Source of the DNA: Caproiciproducens sp. CPB-2
GTDB taxonomy: Bacteria > Bacillota > Clostridia > Oscillospirales > Acutalibacteraceae
Length of the DNA stretch: 64,000 nucleotides
NCBI RefSeq assembly: GCF_036287215.1
Contig: NZ_CP142860.1
Coordinates: 1,674,001-1,738,000, forward strand
Direction: 5' to 3'
How positions within the stretch are numbered: the stretch's first letter is position 1; each line of letters opens with the position of its first letter. The notes beneath the pieces were generated by a model, which made no database searches, was not told where the DNA came from, and saw nothing but the letters and a program-made list of their open reading frames with translations. Below, piece after piece: positions 15,738-25,276 of the stretch. The position numbers were made by a program, and so were the translations under genes.

Positions 15738-17078
15738 CTATTCCTGCTTGATTGCGGTCAGCGCGCTGATTTTGACGGCCCGGTTCGCAGGATGAAAACC
15801 GGAAACCAGGCCGACCATGGTGGAGAAGACAAGTGCGCCCAGCGCCAGCCAGACCGGAATGATGGAAATCTGAACGGCGGCGCCTCCGGTTCCCATTGCG
15901 TCTCCGCCGCCCGCGCTCTGCGCGGCGTACAGGGTGTTGATCAGAAAAGAGATCGCGTAACTCTGCGCAATCCCGATGGCGCCGCCCATAAACCCGATGG
16001 CTCCGGCTTCAACCAGAAACATGGTGCGGATATTCCGAACGACACAGCCGAGCACCTTCATGATCCCGATTTCACGGGTTCTTTCGTAGATGGACATAAT
16101 CATGGTGTTTGTAATCCCCAGAGCCGCCACCAAAAGCGAGATCGCGCCAAGGCCGCCCAGAATCATCTGAATGGTTCTCATCTGCTCCTCAAGCGGTTTT
16201 CGGACGCTTTCCATGCTGTAGGTGGAGAATCCCATATCCTGTATTGCCTTCTCCGCGGCCGGGACAGCCTCAACGGAAGCGACCTTTACGCTTGCACTGT
16301 CGTATCCGTCTTTTTTGTTGGGGTCCTTTTTGATATTGTTCAGCTTGTTGTATTTATCCCGAAGCTGCTTCGCAAGGGTGACATCCATAAAAACGGAATG
16401 GCTGGGGGAAGGGTCCTTTCCCCAGTCTTCCATTAGAGTACCGACGCATTGAAGCTTGACCGGCTTGGCTTTCGCGGTGGAGTCCTCCGGCAGGCTGATC
16501 TCGGCCTGGAATTTGTCGGTGAGGGCGGAAACATAAGGGTCGGGCATCTTTCCGTTTTTATCTGCCTGGGGAAAAATCATGTTGTTGCTGGATTTCCGGC
16601 TGTCGATAAAATCGTATTCCGCGTCTTTGCCAAACAGAATGGTCGTTTCCGGGGCTCCTTCCGCCGGGAGCGTTCCGGCTTCCGCCTGATACCCGAATTC
16701 TTTCAGAGCGCTCATCGAAACGCCGTAAATCATTCCCTGATAGCTGTATTTCCGGCTTTTAATGGTGACAGCGGAAGGGTCAAGGTAAAAGACGGGAGTG
16801 ACGGCCACGACATCCTTCATGGCTTTTACATTTTCCAGTGCTTTGTCGTCCAGCGCCGCCGAATCCGGAGTCTGGGAGTCATTCTTGATCGTGATGACCG
16901 TCAGGTCGCCCATGTTCTGCATCATGGTTTCCATGGACTGCTTAATTCCGATGCCAAACGACATCATGACGACGATGGCGCAGGTCCCGATCACAACGCC
17001 CATCACCGTCAGAAGGGTTCGGACCTTGCGTTTGAACAGATTGCCGAGCGCCATTGAAAGCATGTCTTTCCATTTCAT
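15738..17078 (-). CDS. ABC transporter permease, MacB/FtsX family
   Basis: This 446-aa permease has a membrane segment at about 18-45 (VRTLLTVMGVVIGTCAIVVM), a large extracytoplasmic MacB-type periplasmic-core domain (about 50-300) and three C-terminal membrane segments of the FtsX domain (about 310-435, with the YERTREIGIMKVLGC coupling helix). Such permeases export peptides or act as mechanotransmission complexes. Its start overlaps the stop of the 17075-18865 gene by four bases, and it is last in the operon ATPase - exported protein - permease. Confidence 0.9.
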   Translation of the reverse strand: MKWKDMLSMALGNLFKRKVRTLLTVMGVVIGTCAIVVMMSFGIGIKQSMETMMQNMGDLTVITIKNDSQTPDSAALDDKALENVKAMKDVVAVTPVFYLDPSAVTIKSRKYSYQGMIYGVSMSALKEFGYQAEAGTLPAEGAPETTILFGKDAEYDFIDSRKSSNNMIFPQADKNGKMPDPYVSALTDKFQAEISLPEDSTAKAKPVKLQCVGTLMEDWGKDPSPSHSVFMDVTLAKQLRDKYNKLNNIKKDPNKKDGYDSASVKVASVEAVPAAEKAIQDMGFSTYSMESVRKPLEEQMRTIQMILGGLGAISLLVAALGITNTMIMSIYERTREIGIMKVLGCVVRNIRTMFLVEAGAIGFMGGAIGIAQSYAISFLINTLYAAQSAGGGDAMGTGGAAVQISIIPVWLALGALVFSTMVGLVSGFHPANRAVKISALTAIKQE

Positions 17079-18865
17079 GGCTTTTCCTCATTGGCAGACT
17101 GACTGGCTTCTATGGGAAGGTCATCGTAATCGTCGCTTTCCTCCAGCCGTTTCAGCTTCTTTGCTTTTCGTTTCTTAAGTATGACGACCAGTACGATGAT
17201 TCCCGCTATTACTCCTCCGATTACCGAAAGAATTCCCCAGAGCGGCGGGGAAGAGGCGCCCGCGGTTGCCGGGACGGCGGACTCGGAATCGATTCCTTCG
17301 CCCGGATCCATTGCGGGCACTACCTCGCAGGAAAATTCCTTGAGCAGATTTTTGATTTCTCCGTTTGCGTCCTCGTAGCTGAAGGTCGCCGTGCCGGTCA
17401 GGGTTCCCTCGGCGGCGGGATTCAGTGTGGCCTGAAAGGTGTCGCCGACTCCGGAGTCTACATTGCCGATATAGGTGTTTGACTCGCCCGTGGTAAAGTT
17501 CCCGTCCAGCTTGACGGAAAGATTGAATATTTTGCTTTTTCCCTTATTTACGTAATTGATATTCAACTGGCCGGAGTCGCCCAGAAAAATCGGCCCCTGC
17601 AGCTCCGCTTCATTTGCTTCGAAGCGGTCGGACTGCGTCAGCGGGATGGCGATGGTCTCTGTTGCCTCAATGACCTCCCGCTTGCCGTCCAGAACGGCCT
17701 CATAATTGAAGGCGATGGAAACGCCGTAGGAATTCGGGGTGGCGTCGGCTTTGGGGATCAGGGCGATCTGTTCGGCAAAGACCGCGTTTGGGCCGACCTT
17801 GGGAATATAAAAGGTATTGGAGGATTTTGCGGGGGTGAACGCGCCCGCCACGGATTTGTCGTCGTCCCCGGCCACGGAAGAGACGGTGATTTTCAGGTTT
17901 TCAATCTGCGTGTTGGCGCTGGTATTTTTAAACCGCATGGCAAGATTGAATTCTTTGCCGCCCATCACCGCTTTTCCGCCGTAATCGTAATTTTCTATGA
18001 TAATCAGCGGCTTGCTCTCATTGGTGGTTTCATCCTTGTCCGTTTTGGTACCGGTCACGGGAATAAAGACTTTTGAAGTAACGGATTTGTCCAGCTCATC
18101 CGCGGAAAGAATCAGGCTTACGACGTAGTTGTTGGTTGTCATTTTTGAGAGACAAGTCATTGGATAGGAAATGGTGGCGGTGGCGCCGGTATCCAGCGTG
18201 TTGATGTACTGTGTGTCCGTGACGCCGTTGATGCTGACTCCCTCCGCCGTGGAGGTGTCCAGCACGGCCATGATGTTTTCGCAGACGACGCTGCCGGTAT
18301 TTTTCAGCGTGAAGGTCAGATTAAATTTTTCGCCCTCCTTGACCGGTGTGTGGTCAAGCCGATAGGACTGCACAACCAGTTTTCCCTGATCCTCCGTGTC
18401 GCTGCTGGTGCTGATAGGATCAAAAATGGTCTTTTGTGCTAAATAGGTTTTTGATTTATCGTCATCGTAATAAATTGTGAATTTCAGAGTACCCGCTCCG
18501 TCGCCAATCCGTTTCATATATAATTCCGGAATGGTAAGGCTATAATCGGCGTCATTGCCTTCATAGTCTTCATCGACACGCCTTATTTCATCATTGTCAG
18601 AGGTGAATGTTTTTTTCTTCAGTGATATGGAGTCATTGGAGCTTTCGACAGTGATTGTAATTTTATTAAAATGCTCTGAAGGGTGATTAAAATAGAAAAT
18701 AGCTTCAAAAGGACTTCCTTTAGAGACAGTCAATTTTTCACTGCTTACTGTCGGTGCCGGTTCCGCATAGGTTGCCCCGGAAGCGGGAAGACCGCCAAAA
18801 CAAAATGCCGCAATCAGCAATACCGTCAAAATGAGTGAAACACGCTGGTTTCCCGTTCTTTTCAT
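17075..18865 (-). CDS. Exported, membrane-anchored CARDB-like multi-domain protein
   Basis: This 596-aa protein has a signal peptide (about 1-30), several beta-rich Ig/CARDB-like domains with motifs such as [18 protein letters not shown] (about 185-205) and [19 protein letters not shown] (about 300-320), then one membrane helix (about 545-570) and a basic cytosolic tail. It faces outside. By overlap on both sides it is welded into one operon with the ABC ATPase and permease, so it is probably a structural or substrate-capturing subunit of that transporter. COG1361-type (S-layer-like) proteins are the closest general description; no specific role known. Confidence 0.8.
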   Translation of the reverse strand: MKRTGNQRVSLILTVLLIAAFCFGGLPASGATYAEPAPTVSSEKLTVSKGSPFEAIFYFNHPSEHFNKITITVESSNDSISLKKKTFTSDNDEIRRVDEDYEGNDADYSLTIPELYMKRIGDGAGTLKFTIYYDDDKSKTYLAQKTIFDPISTSSDTEDQGKLVVQSYRLDHTPVKEGEKFNLTFTLKNTGSVVCENIMAVLDTSTAEGVSINGVTDTQYINTLDTGATATISYPMTCLSKMTTNNYVVSLILSADELDKSVTSKVFIPVTGTKTDKDETTNESKPLIIIENYDYGGKAVMGGKEFNLAMRFKNTSANTQIENLKITVSSVAGDDDKSVAGAFTPAKSSNTFYIPKVGPNAVFAEQIALIPKADATPNSYGVSIAFNYEAVLDGKREVIEATETIAIPLTQSDRFEANEAELQGPIFLGDSGQLNINYVNKGKSKIFNLSVKLDGNFTTGESNTYIGNVDSGVGDTFQATLNPAAEGTLTGTATFSYEDANGEIKNLLKEFSCEVVPAMDPGEGIDSESAVPATAGASSPPLWGILSVIGGVIAGIIVLVVILKKRKAKKLKRLEESDDYDDLPIEASQSANEEKP

Positions 18866-19587
18866 GAACTTAATTCCTCCTCGTTTACCCCACTGTTAAC
18901 AGACAGGTTCCTTATGTCGCTTTGCACGCTGCCGTCGTGGATCGTAATCACCCGGTCGGCATATTTGGCGATTTCACTGTCGTGCGTTACAATAATCAAA
19001 GTCTCATGGTATTTTTTTGCCATGGCAACCATGATTTCCATTACCTCACGGCTGGTCCTGCTGTCCAGATTTCCTGTGGGTTCGTCCGCAAACACAATTT
19101 TGGGCCGCGCGATAAACGCGCGGGCGATTCCAACGCGCTGCTGCTGTCCGCCGCTCATCTGGGTCGGCTTGTGCAGCAGCCGGTCGCCCAAATTGACGAT
19201 TTTCAGCATATGTACCGCCCTTTTGATCCGCTCGTTTTTGCCCATACCCTTGAACATCAGGGGCATCGCCACATTTTCGATCGCGGTCATCGTCGGCATC
19301 AGGTTATAGGACTGAAAGACGAAACCGATATTTTTCTGCCGAAACAGTGCCCACTGTTTTTCGGAAAAATTCGTGACATCCTTTCCGTCGATGATAATAC
19401 TGCCCTTGGTCGCTTTTTCCAGTCCCGCCATCATATTCAGCAGAGTCGATTTTCCGGAGCCGGAGGTTCCGAGCACGCAGCAGATTTCCCGAGGTTCAAT
19501 CGTGATATTGATTCGGCCGAGCGCTACAATTTTTTCTTTGTCCACATGGTAAACCTTGCGGACATCTTTTAAACAAATCAGGCTCAT
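18862..19587 (-). CDS. ABC transporter ATP-binding protein, LolD/MacB type
   Basis: This 241-aa ATPase has Walker [10 protein letters not shown] (about 38-46), Q-loop [10 protein letters not shown], signature [13 protein letters not shown] (about 142-154), Walker [14 protein letters not shown] and the H-loop VTHD. This is the subclass paired with MacB/FtsX permeases, which supports joint function with the gene at 15738. First gene of the operon; its end overlaps the exported-protein gene by four bases. Confidence 0.95.
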   Translation of the reverse strand: MSLICLKDVRKVYHVDKEKIVALGRINITIEPREICCVLGTSGSGKSTLLNMMAGLEKATKGSIIIDGKDVTNFSEKQWALFRQKNIGFVFQSYNLMPTMTAIENVAMPLMFKGMGKNERIKRAVHMLKIVNLGDRLLHKPTQMSGGQQQRVGIARAFIARPKIVFADEPTGNLDSRTSREVMEIMVAMAKKYHETLIIVTHDSEIAKYADRVITIHDGSVQSDIRNLSVNSGVNEEELSS

Positions 19588-19728
19588 ACGGATTCTCCAA
19601 ACTTAAATCAATATTAAATTAAGAAAAGAAAAAAGTAATATTTTGGTAATTTCTATTCTAATATGATTCCCGTATGAAAACAACAAACAAATATGTAATC
19701 ATTCTGATTCAGAAAATAAAAGTCATGC

Positions 19729-19756
19729 TTGCATATTCTTCTGTTTATGATAAGAT
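19729..19756 (+). promoter_or_regulatory. Promoter of the 19803 gene
   Basis: TTGCAT (19729) and TAAGAT (19751), spacer 16. It lies inside the longer open frame, which supports the later TTG start. Confidence 0.55.
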
Positions 19757-19802
19757 TAATATAAAAGAGCGGACACTGCCGCCTGATCATGGAGGTATTT
19801 CT

Positions 19803-20285
19803 TTGGATCTGTACATTAAGCAAAAAATATTTTCTCTGAGAGATAAATACAGCGTCTGTAATGAGCTTGGCGAACCGGTTTATACGGTGGAGGGAGAGCT
19901 TTTCACCTGGGGAGCGAAAATCCATCTGTATGATTTGATGGGCAGAGAGCTATATTATATTAAACAGAAGGTGCTGACCTTTCTGCCCGAATATGAAATT
20001 TTTGTCGGTGAACAGTTTTGCGCAAGGATCAAGAAGGAGTTTTCCTTCTTCACCCCAAGGCTGAATGTGCAGAGCAGCTACGGTGATTTTGAAATTGAGG
20101 GCGGCTTTATGGAAATGGATTTTTCCATTTATCACAACGGGCAGGCTTTCGGTGAAATTCATAAAAAATGGCTTTCCTGGGGGGATACTTACTGCCTGAC
20201 GGTGGCAAATCCGGAGGACGCCGCATTCTTTACCAGCATGGTGATTGCTATTGACAACTGTATGCATAACGAATCCAACCAATAG
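19803..20285 (+). CDS. LURP-one-related (YxjI-like) protein
   Basis: This 160-aa protein matches LOR/YxjI proteins in length and in the repeated beta-hairpin pattern (FSLRDKYSVCNELGEPVYTVEG, LYDLMGRELYYIKQK and the C-terminal GDTYCLTV). The fold resembles a tubby-like beta barrel; function in bacteria is unknown. I place the start at TTG 19803, since GGAGG (19791-19795) precedes it by seven bases and a promoter lies within the upstream extension of the frame. Confidence 0.75.
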   Translation: MDLYIKQKIFSLRDKYSVCNELGEPVYTVEGELFTWGAKIHLYDLMGRELYYIKQKVLTFLPEYEIFVGEQFCARIKKEFSFFTPRLNVQSSYGDFEIEGGFMEMDFSIYHNGQAFGEIHKKWLSWGDTYCLTVANPEDAAFFTSMVIAIDNCMHNESNQ

Positions 20286-20296
20286 GGGGCTTACCG

Positions 20297-20644
20297 TTGG
20301 AGTTCCGTGAAGTAAAGCTGGAGATTTTTGTGCCGGAGGAGTTTGTGGTTCCTATCCGGGATGCTTTAAGCCGTGTGGGAGCAGGGAAGATCGGGAGCTA
20401 CGATCACTGTGTTTCCGTGTCGAAGGTCAGCGGATACTGGCGCCCGCTGGACGGCGCTCATCCCTATCAGGGTACGGCTGGAGAAATCTGTTCGGGAAAA
20501 GAGTGCAAGATGGAAATCCGCTGCAGAAGGGAACTGGCCGCGAACGCGGTCCGGGTGATCAAAAGCATCCACCCCTATGAAGAGCCGGTAATCAATATTC
20601 TGCCGCTTGTCAACGATCTTTTTGACCGGAGAAATGACGGCTGA
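20297..20644 (+). CDS. NIF3/YqfO C-terminal-like (CutA-fold) protein
   Basis: This 115-aa protein consists of the small domain found inserted in YqfO/NIF3 proteins: VKLEIFVPEEFVVPIRDAL at the start, GAGKIGSYDHC in the middle and IHPYEEPVINILPL at the end. That domain has the CutA/PII-like ferredoxin fold. Stand-alone versions are common in Firmicutes; role unknown. Start TTG 20297 follows AGGGGG. It is ten bases behind the LURP-one gene and likely co-transcribed. Confidence 0.8.
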   Translation: MEFREVKLEIFVPEEFVVPIRDALSRVGAGKIGSYDHCVSVSKVSGYWRPLDGAHPYQGTAGEICSGKECKMEIRCRRELAANAVRVIKSIHPYEEPVINILPLVNDLFDRRNDG

Positions 20645-20657
20645 TTTATTTTGAGCG

Positions 20658-20691
20658 CAAAAAAAAACGCGCCCACAAAGCTGTGAACGCG
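20658..20691 (-). terminator. Terminator on the minus strand
   Basis: CGCG-flanked hairpin (20668-20691) followed on the minus strand by nine T. It would stop transcription coming from tRNA-Trp before it enters the convergent genes. Confidence 0.65.
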
Positions 20692-20721
20692 AATCTTGTG
20701 CAGGCCCGTCCGGTGTTAAAC

Positions 20722-20759
20722 AAAAGAGCCCCGTACGCGAATTGCGTATCGGGACTCTT
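20722..20759 (-). terminator. Terminator of tRNA-Trp
   Basis: AGAGTCCCGATACGC pairs with GCGTACGGGGCTCT (mismatches at two places), then TTTTGTTT on the minus strand. Confidence 0.8.
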
Positions 20760-20762
20760 GAT

Positions 20763-20838
20763 TGGCAGGGGCAGAAGGACTTGAACCCTCGGCACGTGGT
20801 TTTGGAGACCACTGCTCTACCAACTGAGCTATACCCCT
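20763..20838 (-). tRNA. tRNA-Trp (anticodon CCA)
   Basis: A 76-base cloverleaf with encoded CCA. Acceptor AGGGGTA, anticodon loop CTCCAAA on stem GTGGT/ACCAC, T-arm GGGTTCAAGTCC. Confidence 0.97.
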
Positions 20839-20868
20839 ATATGGTTCCCTTTTCAGACTGCGGATACT

Positions 20869-20897
20869 ATCTTATCATTTTCTGTTTTTCCTGTCAA
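20869..20897 (-). promoter_or_regulatory. Promoter of tRNA-Trp
   Basis: TTGACA (20897-20892), 17 bases, TAAGAT (20874-20869) on the minus strand. Confidence 0.8.
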
Positions 20898-20946
20898 TAC
20901 AAATTTCACAACTCGGTCGAACTTACGCAAAGTTAGCACATTGGGC

Positions 20947-20975
20947 TTGACATATTCCGGTGCGTTATGTATAAT
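20947..20975 (+). promoter_or_regulatory. Promoter of rpsU
   Basis: Perfect TTGACA (20947) and TATAAT (20970) with a 17-base spacer, as expected for a ribosomal protein gene. Confidence 0.92.
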
Positions 20976-21038
20976 TATTTTTATGTAATATGACTTACTA
21001 ATACCCCTGCCTTATGGCGGATGGGAGGGAAAAGATAA

Positions 21039-21215
21039 ATGGCTGAAATTAGAATTAAAGACAATGAGTCCTTGGACAGTGCTCTGAGAAGGTTTAAGAA
21101 ACAGTGCGCAAGAGCCGGGGTTATTGCTGAGGTTCGTAAGAGAGAAGCTTATGAAAAGCCTTCTGTTAAGCGTAAGAAGAAGTCCGAAGCAGCCCGCAAA
21201 CGCAAGTTTAAGTGA
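21039..21215 (+). CDS. rpsU: 30S ribosomal protein S21
   Basis: The 58-aa protein reads [19 protein letters not shown] at the start, then [17 protein letters not shown] and a Lys/Arg tail: the standard S21 of Firmicutes. ATG 21039 has GGGAGGG ten bases upstream. It has its own consensus promoter and a strong terminator, so it is a single-gene unit here. Confidence 0.97.
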   Translation: MAEIRIKDNESLDSALRRFKKQCARAGVIAEVRKREAYEKPSVKRKKKSEAARKRKFK

Positions 21216-21237
21216 CAGTACAAAAATGATTCGGAAA

Positions 21238-21262
21238 AGCGGGCTTGATTGCCCGCTTTTTT
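21238..21262 (+). terminator. Terminator of rpsU
   Basis: AGCGGGC pairs with GCCCGCT across TTGATT, then a T-run. Confidence 0.93.
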
Positions 21263-21300
21263 AGCCTGATTTTATTTTCTCCGAAACGGAGGTATGGTTA

Positions 21301-21816
21301 TTGGCATTGTTTCTGCCTACTGTTGCTGTGGACAAAGTTACGGATATTACTCCGGAACTGATCCGTGCCATGCACGCCCGGGCCCTTATTCTTGATGTGG
21401 ATAACACCTTGGCTATTCACGGTTCTCCGACTCCTTTCGAGGGTACTGTGGAGTGGACGCGCCACATGCGCGAAAACGGTATCAGCATTATCATTATGTC
21501 AAACAATTCTAAAAAACGGGTTGAACCATTTGCGGCGAAATACGATCTTCCTTTTTTGTCCCTTTCGTTAAAACCGATCCCCCTGGGTTATTTCCGCGCC
21601 ATCCGTAAAATGGGTGTAAAGCGCAGCGAAGCGGTCGTAGTGGGGGATCAGGTTTTTACGGATGTAATCGGCTCCAATTTGTCGTTTATGAAATCGATTC
21701 TGCTCGTTCCAACGGGCAAGGAAAAATCATTTTCTTTCAAAATACGCCGTGGTTTGGAAAAACCGATCCGTTACATAATCAAAGCGACGGGGCGTGGAAA
21801 GAAATATTTTAGTTGA
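21301..21816 (+). CDS. YqeG-family HAD phosphatase
   Basis: This 171-aa HAD superfamily IIIA phosphatase shows motif I LDVDNTLA (nucleophile Asp near residue 31), motif II IIMSNNSKKR and motif III GDQVFTDVIGSN. YqeG-type enzymes are conserved in Firmicutes and resemble phosphatidylglycerophosphate phosphatases (Gep4/PGP), but the bacterial substrate is not settled. The start is TTG 21301 with GGAGG upstream. It is followed after 12 bases by aroQ, a conserved neighbourhood in clostridia. Confidence 0.9.
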   Translation: MALFLPTVAVDKVTDITPELIRAMHARALILDVDNTLAIHGSPTPFEGTVEWTRHMRENGISIIIMSNNSKKRVEPFAAKYDLPFLSLSLKPIPLGYFRAIRKMGVKRSEAVVVGDQVFTDVIGSNLSFMKSILLVPTGKEKSFSFKIRRGLEKPIRYIIKATGRGKKYFS

Positions 21817-21828
21817 GAAGGTGTTTGA

Positions 21829-22266
21829 ATGAGCAGGAAAAAAGTCCTTGTGCTTCTTGGGCCGAACCTCAATATGATCGGCGTTCGGGAAAAGGGTGTC
21901 TACGGGGACGAAACCGCCGAAAGTATTCATCTTCAGATTATTGAGAATGCCAAAAAGCTGGATTATGACTGCGATATCTTTCAGTCCAATCACGAAGGCG
22001 ATCTGATTGACAAAATCCACAGCGCGCGCGGGGTCTATCAGGGCGTGGTGATCAACGCCGGCGCCCTTACGCATTACAGCTATGCGCTGCGCGATGCGAT
22101 CGCCTGTGTCAGGATTCCTTTTGTGGAAACCCACATGAGCAATATTTATGCGCGTGAGGATTTCCGGCATAAAAGTGTGATATCCGAAGTGTGCGCGGGC
22201 CAGATTTCCGGGTTCGGGAAAAACAGCTATTTTCTGGCGCTGGCGGCGTTAAGGGATTTAATGTAG
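21829..22266 (+). CDS. aroQ: 3-dehydroquinate dehydratase, type II
   Basis: This 145-aa enzyme removes water from 3-dehydroquinate to give 3-dehydroshikimate in the shikimate pathway. Family motifs are clear: LGPNLNMIGVREKGVYG (with the catalytic Tyr and the lid), QSNHEGDLIDKIH, INAGALTHYSYALRDA and VETHMSNIYARE with the catalytic His. Length matches the family (about 145). Likely co-transcribed with yqeG upstream and possibly efp downstream. Confidence 0.96.
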   Translation: MSRKKVLVLLGPNLNMIGVREKGVYGDETAESIHLQIIENAKKLDYDCDIFQSNHEGDLIDKIHSARGVYQGVVINAGALTHYSYALRDAIACVRIPFVETHMSNIYAREDFRHKSVISEVCAGQISGFGKNSYFLALAALRDLM

Positions 22267-22345
22267 TTCCATATAAAAATATCTTGAAAATTTTCTGAAA
22301 TTATTATAAGATAATAGTCGGAAAAAATTATTGGAGGATAATACG

Positions 22346-22903
22346 ATGATATCTGCAGGCGATTTTAGAAATGGCGTTACCTTTGAAATGGATGGAAACG
22401 TCGTTTCCATTATTGAGTTCCAGCATGTTAAGCCGGGAAAAGGCGCGGCTTTCGTCCGCACAAAGATCAGAAATGTCATTACCGGCAGCGTGACAGAAAG
22501 AACTTTCAATCCAAACGATAAATACCCTACCGCTTATATCGAGCGTAAGGATATGCAATATCTTTATAATGACGGCGACCTCTATTACTTCATGGATCTG
22601 GAGACCTTTGAGCAGACTCCGATCAACCACAGCGTTCTCGGCGACAACTTCAAATTTGTTCTGGAGAATATGACCTGCAAGGTACTTTCCTACAAAGGCA
22701 ATGTTTTCGGTGTTGAGCCGCCGAACTTTGTAGAGCTGGAAGTCACGAAAACGGACCCTGGCTTTAAGGGCAACACAGCGACCAACGCCCTGAAACCTGC
22801 CACAGTGGAAACCGGTGCTGAAATCAATGTTCCTCTGTTTATCGAGGAAGGCGAAAGAATCAGAATCGATACCCGTACCGGCGAATATATGGAACGCGCA
22901 TAA
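22346..22903 (+). CDS. efp: Translation elongation factor P
   Basis: This 185-aa protein relieves ribosome stalling at proline stretches. The N-terminal KOW-like domain carries [17 protein letters not shown], with the lysine that is modified in many bacteria; domains II and III follow, ending [17 protein letters not shown]. The start is ATG 22346 ([10 protein letters not shown]), because GGAGG at 22333-22337 is eight bases upstream, and not the TTG that overlaps that site. Confidence 0.97.
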   Translation: MISAGDFRNGVTFEMDGNVVSIIEFQHVKPGKGAAFVRTKIRNVITGSVTERTFNPNDKYPTAYIERKDMQYLYNDGDLYYFMDLETFEQTPINHSVLGDNFKFVLENMTCKVLSYKGNVFGVEPPNFVELEVTKTDPGFKGNTATNALKPATVETGAEINVPLFIEEGERIRIDTRTGEYMERA

Positions 22904-22949
22904 CCAACACTATGCATGTTCAGTAAATGATGTTTAAGGAGGCAGAATT

Positions 22950-23363
22950 ATGACAAACACAGAGAAGGTTGCTTACATTCGCGGCCTTGCGGAAGGCCTT
23001 GAGCTTGATGAGAACAAAAAAGAAGTAAAGGTCATTAACGCAATAATTGATTTATTGGACGACATGGCGGCATCCGTATCCGACATGCAGGACAGCGTTG
23101 ACGACTTGGCCGACCAGCTGGACGCGGTCGACGAGGATCTTGGTTCTCTGGAAGAAGATTTTTATGAGGACGAAGATGACGATGAGGACGACGGGGACTG
23201 CTACTATGAAGTAACCTGCCCAAATTGCCATGAAACGATTTGCCTGTCCGAAGATATTATTGAGGATGGCCAGATGGATTGTCCGAATTGCGGCGAAACG
23301 CTGGAATTCGATATTGACGAAGAGGAATGCGATTGCGGCTGCGAGGACTGCAATCACGAATAA
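22950..23363 (+). CDS. CD1247-like protein with zinc ribbon
   Basis: This 137-aa protein has an N-terminal helical domain found in clostridia (KVAYIRGLAEGLELDENKKE, about 5-40), a strongly acidic linker (about 60-85), a CPNCHE...CPNCGE zinc ribbon (about 90-115) and an acidic Cys-rich tail (CDCGCEDCNHE). Function unknown; a role beside EF-P or in RNA/protein binding would be a guess. AAGGAGG precedes ATG 22950. A terminator follows. Confidence 0.8.
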   Translation: MTNTEKVAYIRGLAEGLELDENKKEVKVINAIIDLLDDMAASVSDMQDSVDDLADQLDAVDEDLGSLEEDFYEDEDDDEDDGDCYYEVTCPNCHETICLSEDIIEDGQMDCPNCGETLEFDIDEEECDCGCEDCNHE

Positions 23364-23383
23364 AAAGCTTTTTGGCTGAACGA

Positions 23384-23416
23384 AAAGAGTACTGCTTTGT
23401 GCGGTGCTCTTTTTTG
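23384..23416 (+). terminator. Rho-independent terminator
   Basis: AAAAGAGTACTGC pairs with GCGGTGCTCTTTT, then T-run. Ends the yqeG-to-23363 gene group. Confidence 0.88.
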
Positions 23417-23424
23417 CTTTTGTA

Positions 23425-23453
23425 TTGACAGATTTCGGTAACATGCTTATAAT
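23425..23453 (+). promoter_or_regulatory. Promoter of the Crp/Fnr regulator
   Basis: TTGACA (23425), 17 bases, TATAAT (23448): perfect consensus immediately behind the terminator. Confidence 0.9.
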
Positions 23454-23494
23454 AGTAGGAAAAGTGTACCAAATGAAACAGAAAGTGAACATTT

Positions 23495-24199
23495 ATGAAA
23501 CTGATTAAAAAGCAAAACAAATACTGTCTGCTGTTGGCACAGAGTTTTCTGTTCAATGGGATTGAGAAGGGCGTAGCGGAAGCCGCTTTTCAAAACAGCG
23601 AATTCAGCTGCATGGAATACGAAGCCGGTGAGAAAATATACACCAGAAGCAATTATAAAAAAAGCCTGGGAATCGTTTTTTCCGGGGTCGTAAAGGCCAT
23701 GAAGCCGGAAAACGAAAACCTGATTATGAATACCTTTTATTCGGGAGGAATTTTTGGGGTCGCCTGCCTTTTTAACAACTCGCGCCGGTATGTCTCCGAG
23801 ATTATCGCTGTCAAGAAAAGCCGCGTTTTGTTTTTGTCCCAGCAGCTTCTGCATGAGCTTTTCGAGAATCATACAAGGATTGCTGAGAATTACATCAGCT
23901 ATCTGTCGGATCGGATCTGTTTCTTAAATAGCAGGATTGACAATTTTACCGGGGGAACTGCTGTTTGCCGCCTGGCGACGTTTCTTCTTTCTCTGTCCGC
24001 CCAGAATGAATATTCCCTTGTATTGGAACTGCCGTGTACGCTGACGCAGCTTGCCAATACGCTGAACATCGGACGCGCTTCCCTGTACCGCGCTTTCGAT
24101 GATTTATCCGATACAGGCGTCATCACCCGCGAAGGAAGAAAGGTGACAATCAATCAGATTGAGCGGCTGCGGTCCGGTCAGTTTGATGATGAATCATAA
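23495..24199 (+). CDS. Crp/Fnr family transcriptional regulator
   Basis: This 234-aa protein has an N-terminal cyclic-nucleotide-binding-like beta barrel (about 25-130; GEKIYTRSNYKKSLGIVFSG) and a C-terminal winged HTH (about 165-225; TLTQLANTLNIGRASLYRAF). There is no Cys cluster for an Fe-S centre at the N-terminus, so it is not a classic Fnr. The adjacent importer genes in the same direction suggest that it regulates them, as is frequent for this layout; that is inference. The ribosome site before ATG 23495 is weak. Confidence 0.88.
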   Translation: MKLIKKQNKYCLLLAQSFLFNGIEKGVAEAAFQNSEFSCMEYEAGEKIYTRSNYKKSLGIVFSGVVKAMKPENENLIMNTFYSGGIFGVACLFNNSRRYVSEIIAVKKSRVLFLSQQLLHELFENHTRIAENYISYLSDRICFLNSRIDNFTGGTAVCRLATFLLSLSAQNEYSLVLELPCTLTQLANTLNIGRASLYRAFDDLSDTGVITREGRKVTINQIERLRSGQFDDES

Positions 24200-24226
24200 T
24201 TCAATGATAGATAAAGAGGGAGAAAA

Positions 24227-25276
24227 ATGAGACTGACGAAAAAAATAATTTCACTGGGATTAAGCGCATGTATGGCTTTGTCCGTCCTTGCCGGATGCGC
24301 CGGGCCTGCGGCGGCATCCTCCGGCGGGCCGGCTTCCAGCGAAGCGGTATCAAGCGCGCAGCCGAGCTCTGCCGCTGCTGAAAAGACGACCATTAAGATT
24401 GCGGCGCTCAAAGGGCCGACCGGACTGGGCATGTTAAAGTTGATGAGTGACAACGACGCCAAGACCGCCGCCGAAAACTATGAATTTACGATTGTGGGCG
24501 CTCCGGATGAAATCGTATCCAAGATTTCCAAAGGGGAAGTGGATGTGGCCGCCGTTCCCACCAACCTTGCCGCTACGCTGTATAACAAGACGGAGGGAAA
24601 GGTTCAGATGGCCGCTGTCAACACGCTCGGCGTGCTTTCCATCCTGACAAAGGGGGAGGACATTTCCAGCATCAAGGACCTCAAAGGGAAAACCGTCTAT
24701 TCTTCCGGCCAGGGCTCCACACCGGAGTATGCATTCAATTACATTTTAAGCCAAAACGGTCTTGAAGTCGGTAAGGATGTTAAGGTAGAATATAAAGCGG
24801 AACATGCGGAGCTTGCCGCGCTGATGGTTTCCGGCAAAGCAAAGATTGCCGTTCTGCCTGAACCGTTTGTCACTCAGGTGACGGCGAAAGATAAGGACGT
24901 AAAAATTGCGCTGAATATAACGGATGAATGGAATAAGATTGCGGATGGAAAGAGCGTTCTGACCATGGGATGCCTGATTGTCCGCAAGGATTTTGCAGAG
25001 CAGCATAAGGAAGCTTTTGACGCGTTCCTCAAGGAGTACAAGGAGTCCACCGATTATACCAACACAAAGGTGGAGGAAGCGGCTGCCCTGTCCGAAAAAT
25101 ACGATATCATGCCTGCTGCGGTTGCCAAAAAGGCGATTCCCAACTGCAATATCGTTTACATGGACGGAGACGAAATGAAAGCGAAAATTCCTGATTTTTT
25201 GAATGTTCTGTTCACAGCCAATCAGAAGTCCGTTGGAGGTAAATTACCGGGTGATGACTTCTACTACACAAAATAG
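24227..25276 (+). CDS. ABC importer substrate-binding lipoprotein (SsuA/ThiY/NMT1-like)
   Basis: This 349-aa protein has a lipoprotein signal with LAGC (Cys about residue 24), a Ser/Ala linker (25-50) and a NitT/TauT-type periplasmic-binding fold (IKIAALKGPTGLGMLKLM; VDVAAVPTNLAATLY; LKGKTVYSSGQGSTPEYAF). Ligands of relatives include sulfonates, nitrate and thiamine precursors; this one cannot be assigned. AGAGGGAGAAAA precedes the ATG. Its end overlaps the permease gene. Confidence 0.92.
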   Translation: MRLTKKIISLGLSACMALSVLAGCAGPAAASSGGPASSEAVSSAQPSSAAAEKTTIKIAALKGPTGLGMLKLMSDNDAKTAAENYEFTIVGAPDEIVSKISKGEVDVAAVPTNLAATLYNKTEGKVQMAAVNTLGVLSILTKGEDISSIKDLKGKTVYSSGQGSTPEYAFNYILSQNGLEVGKDVKVEYKAEHAELAALMVSGKAKIAVLPEPFVTQVTAKDKDVKIALNITDEWNKIADGKSVLTMGCLIVRKDFAEQHKEAFDAFLKEYKESTDYTNTKVEEAAALSEKYDIMPAAVAKKAIPNCNIVYMDGDEMKAKIPDFLNVLFTANQKSVGGKLPGDDFYYTK

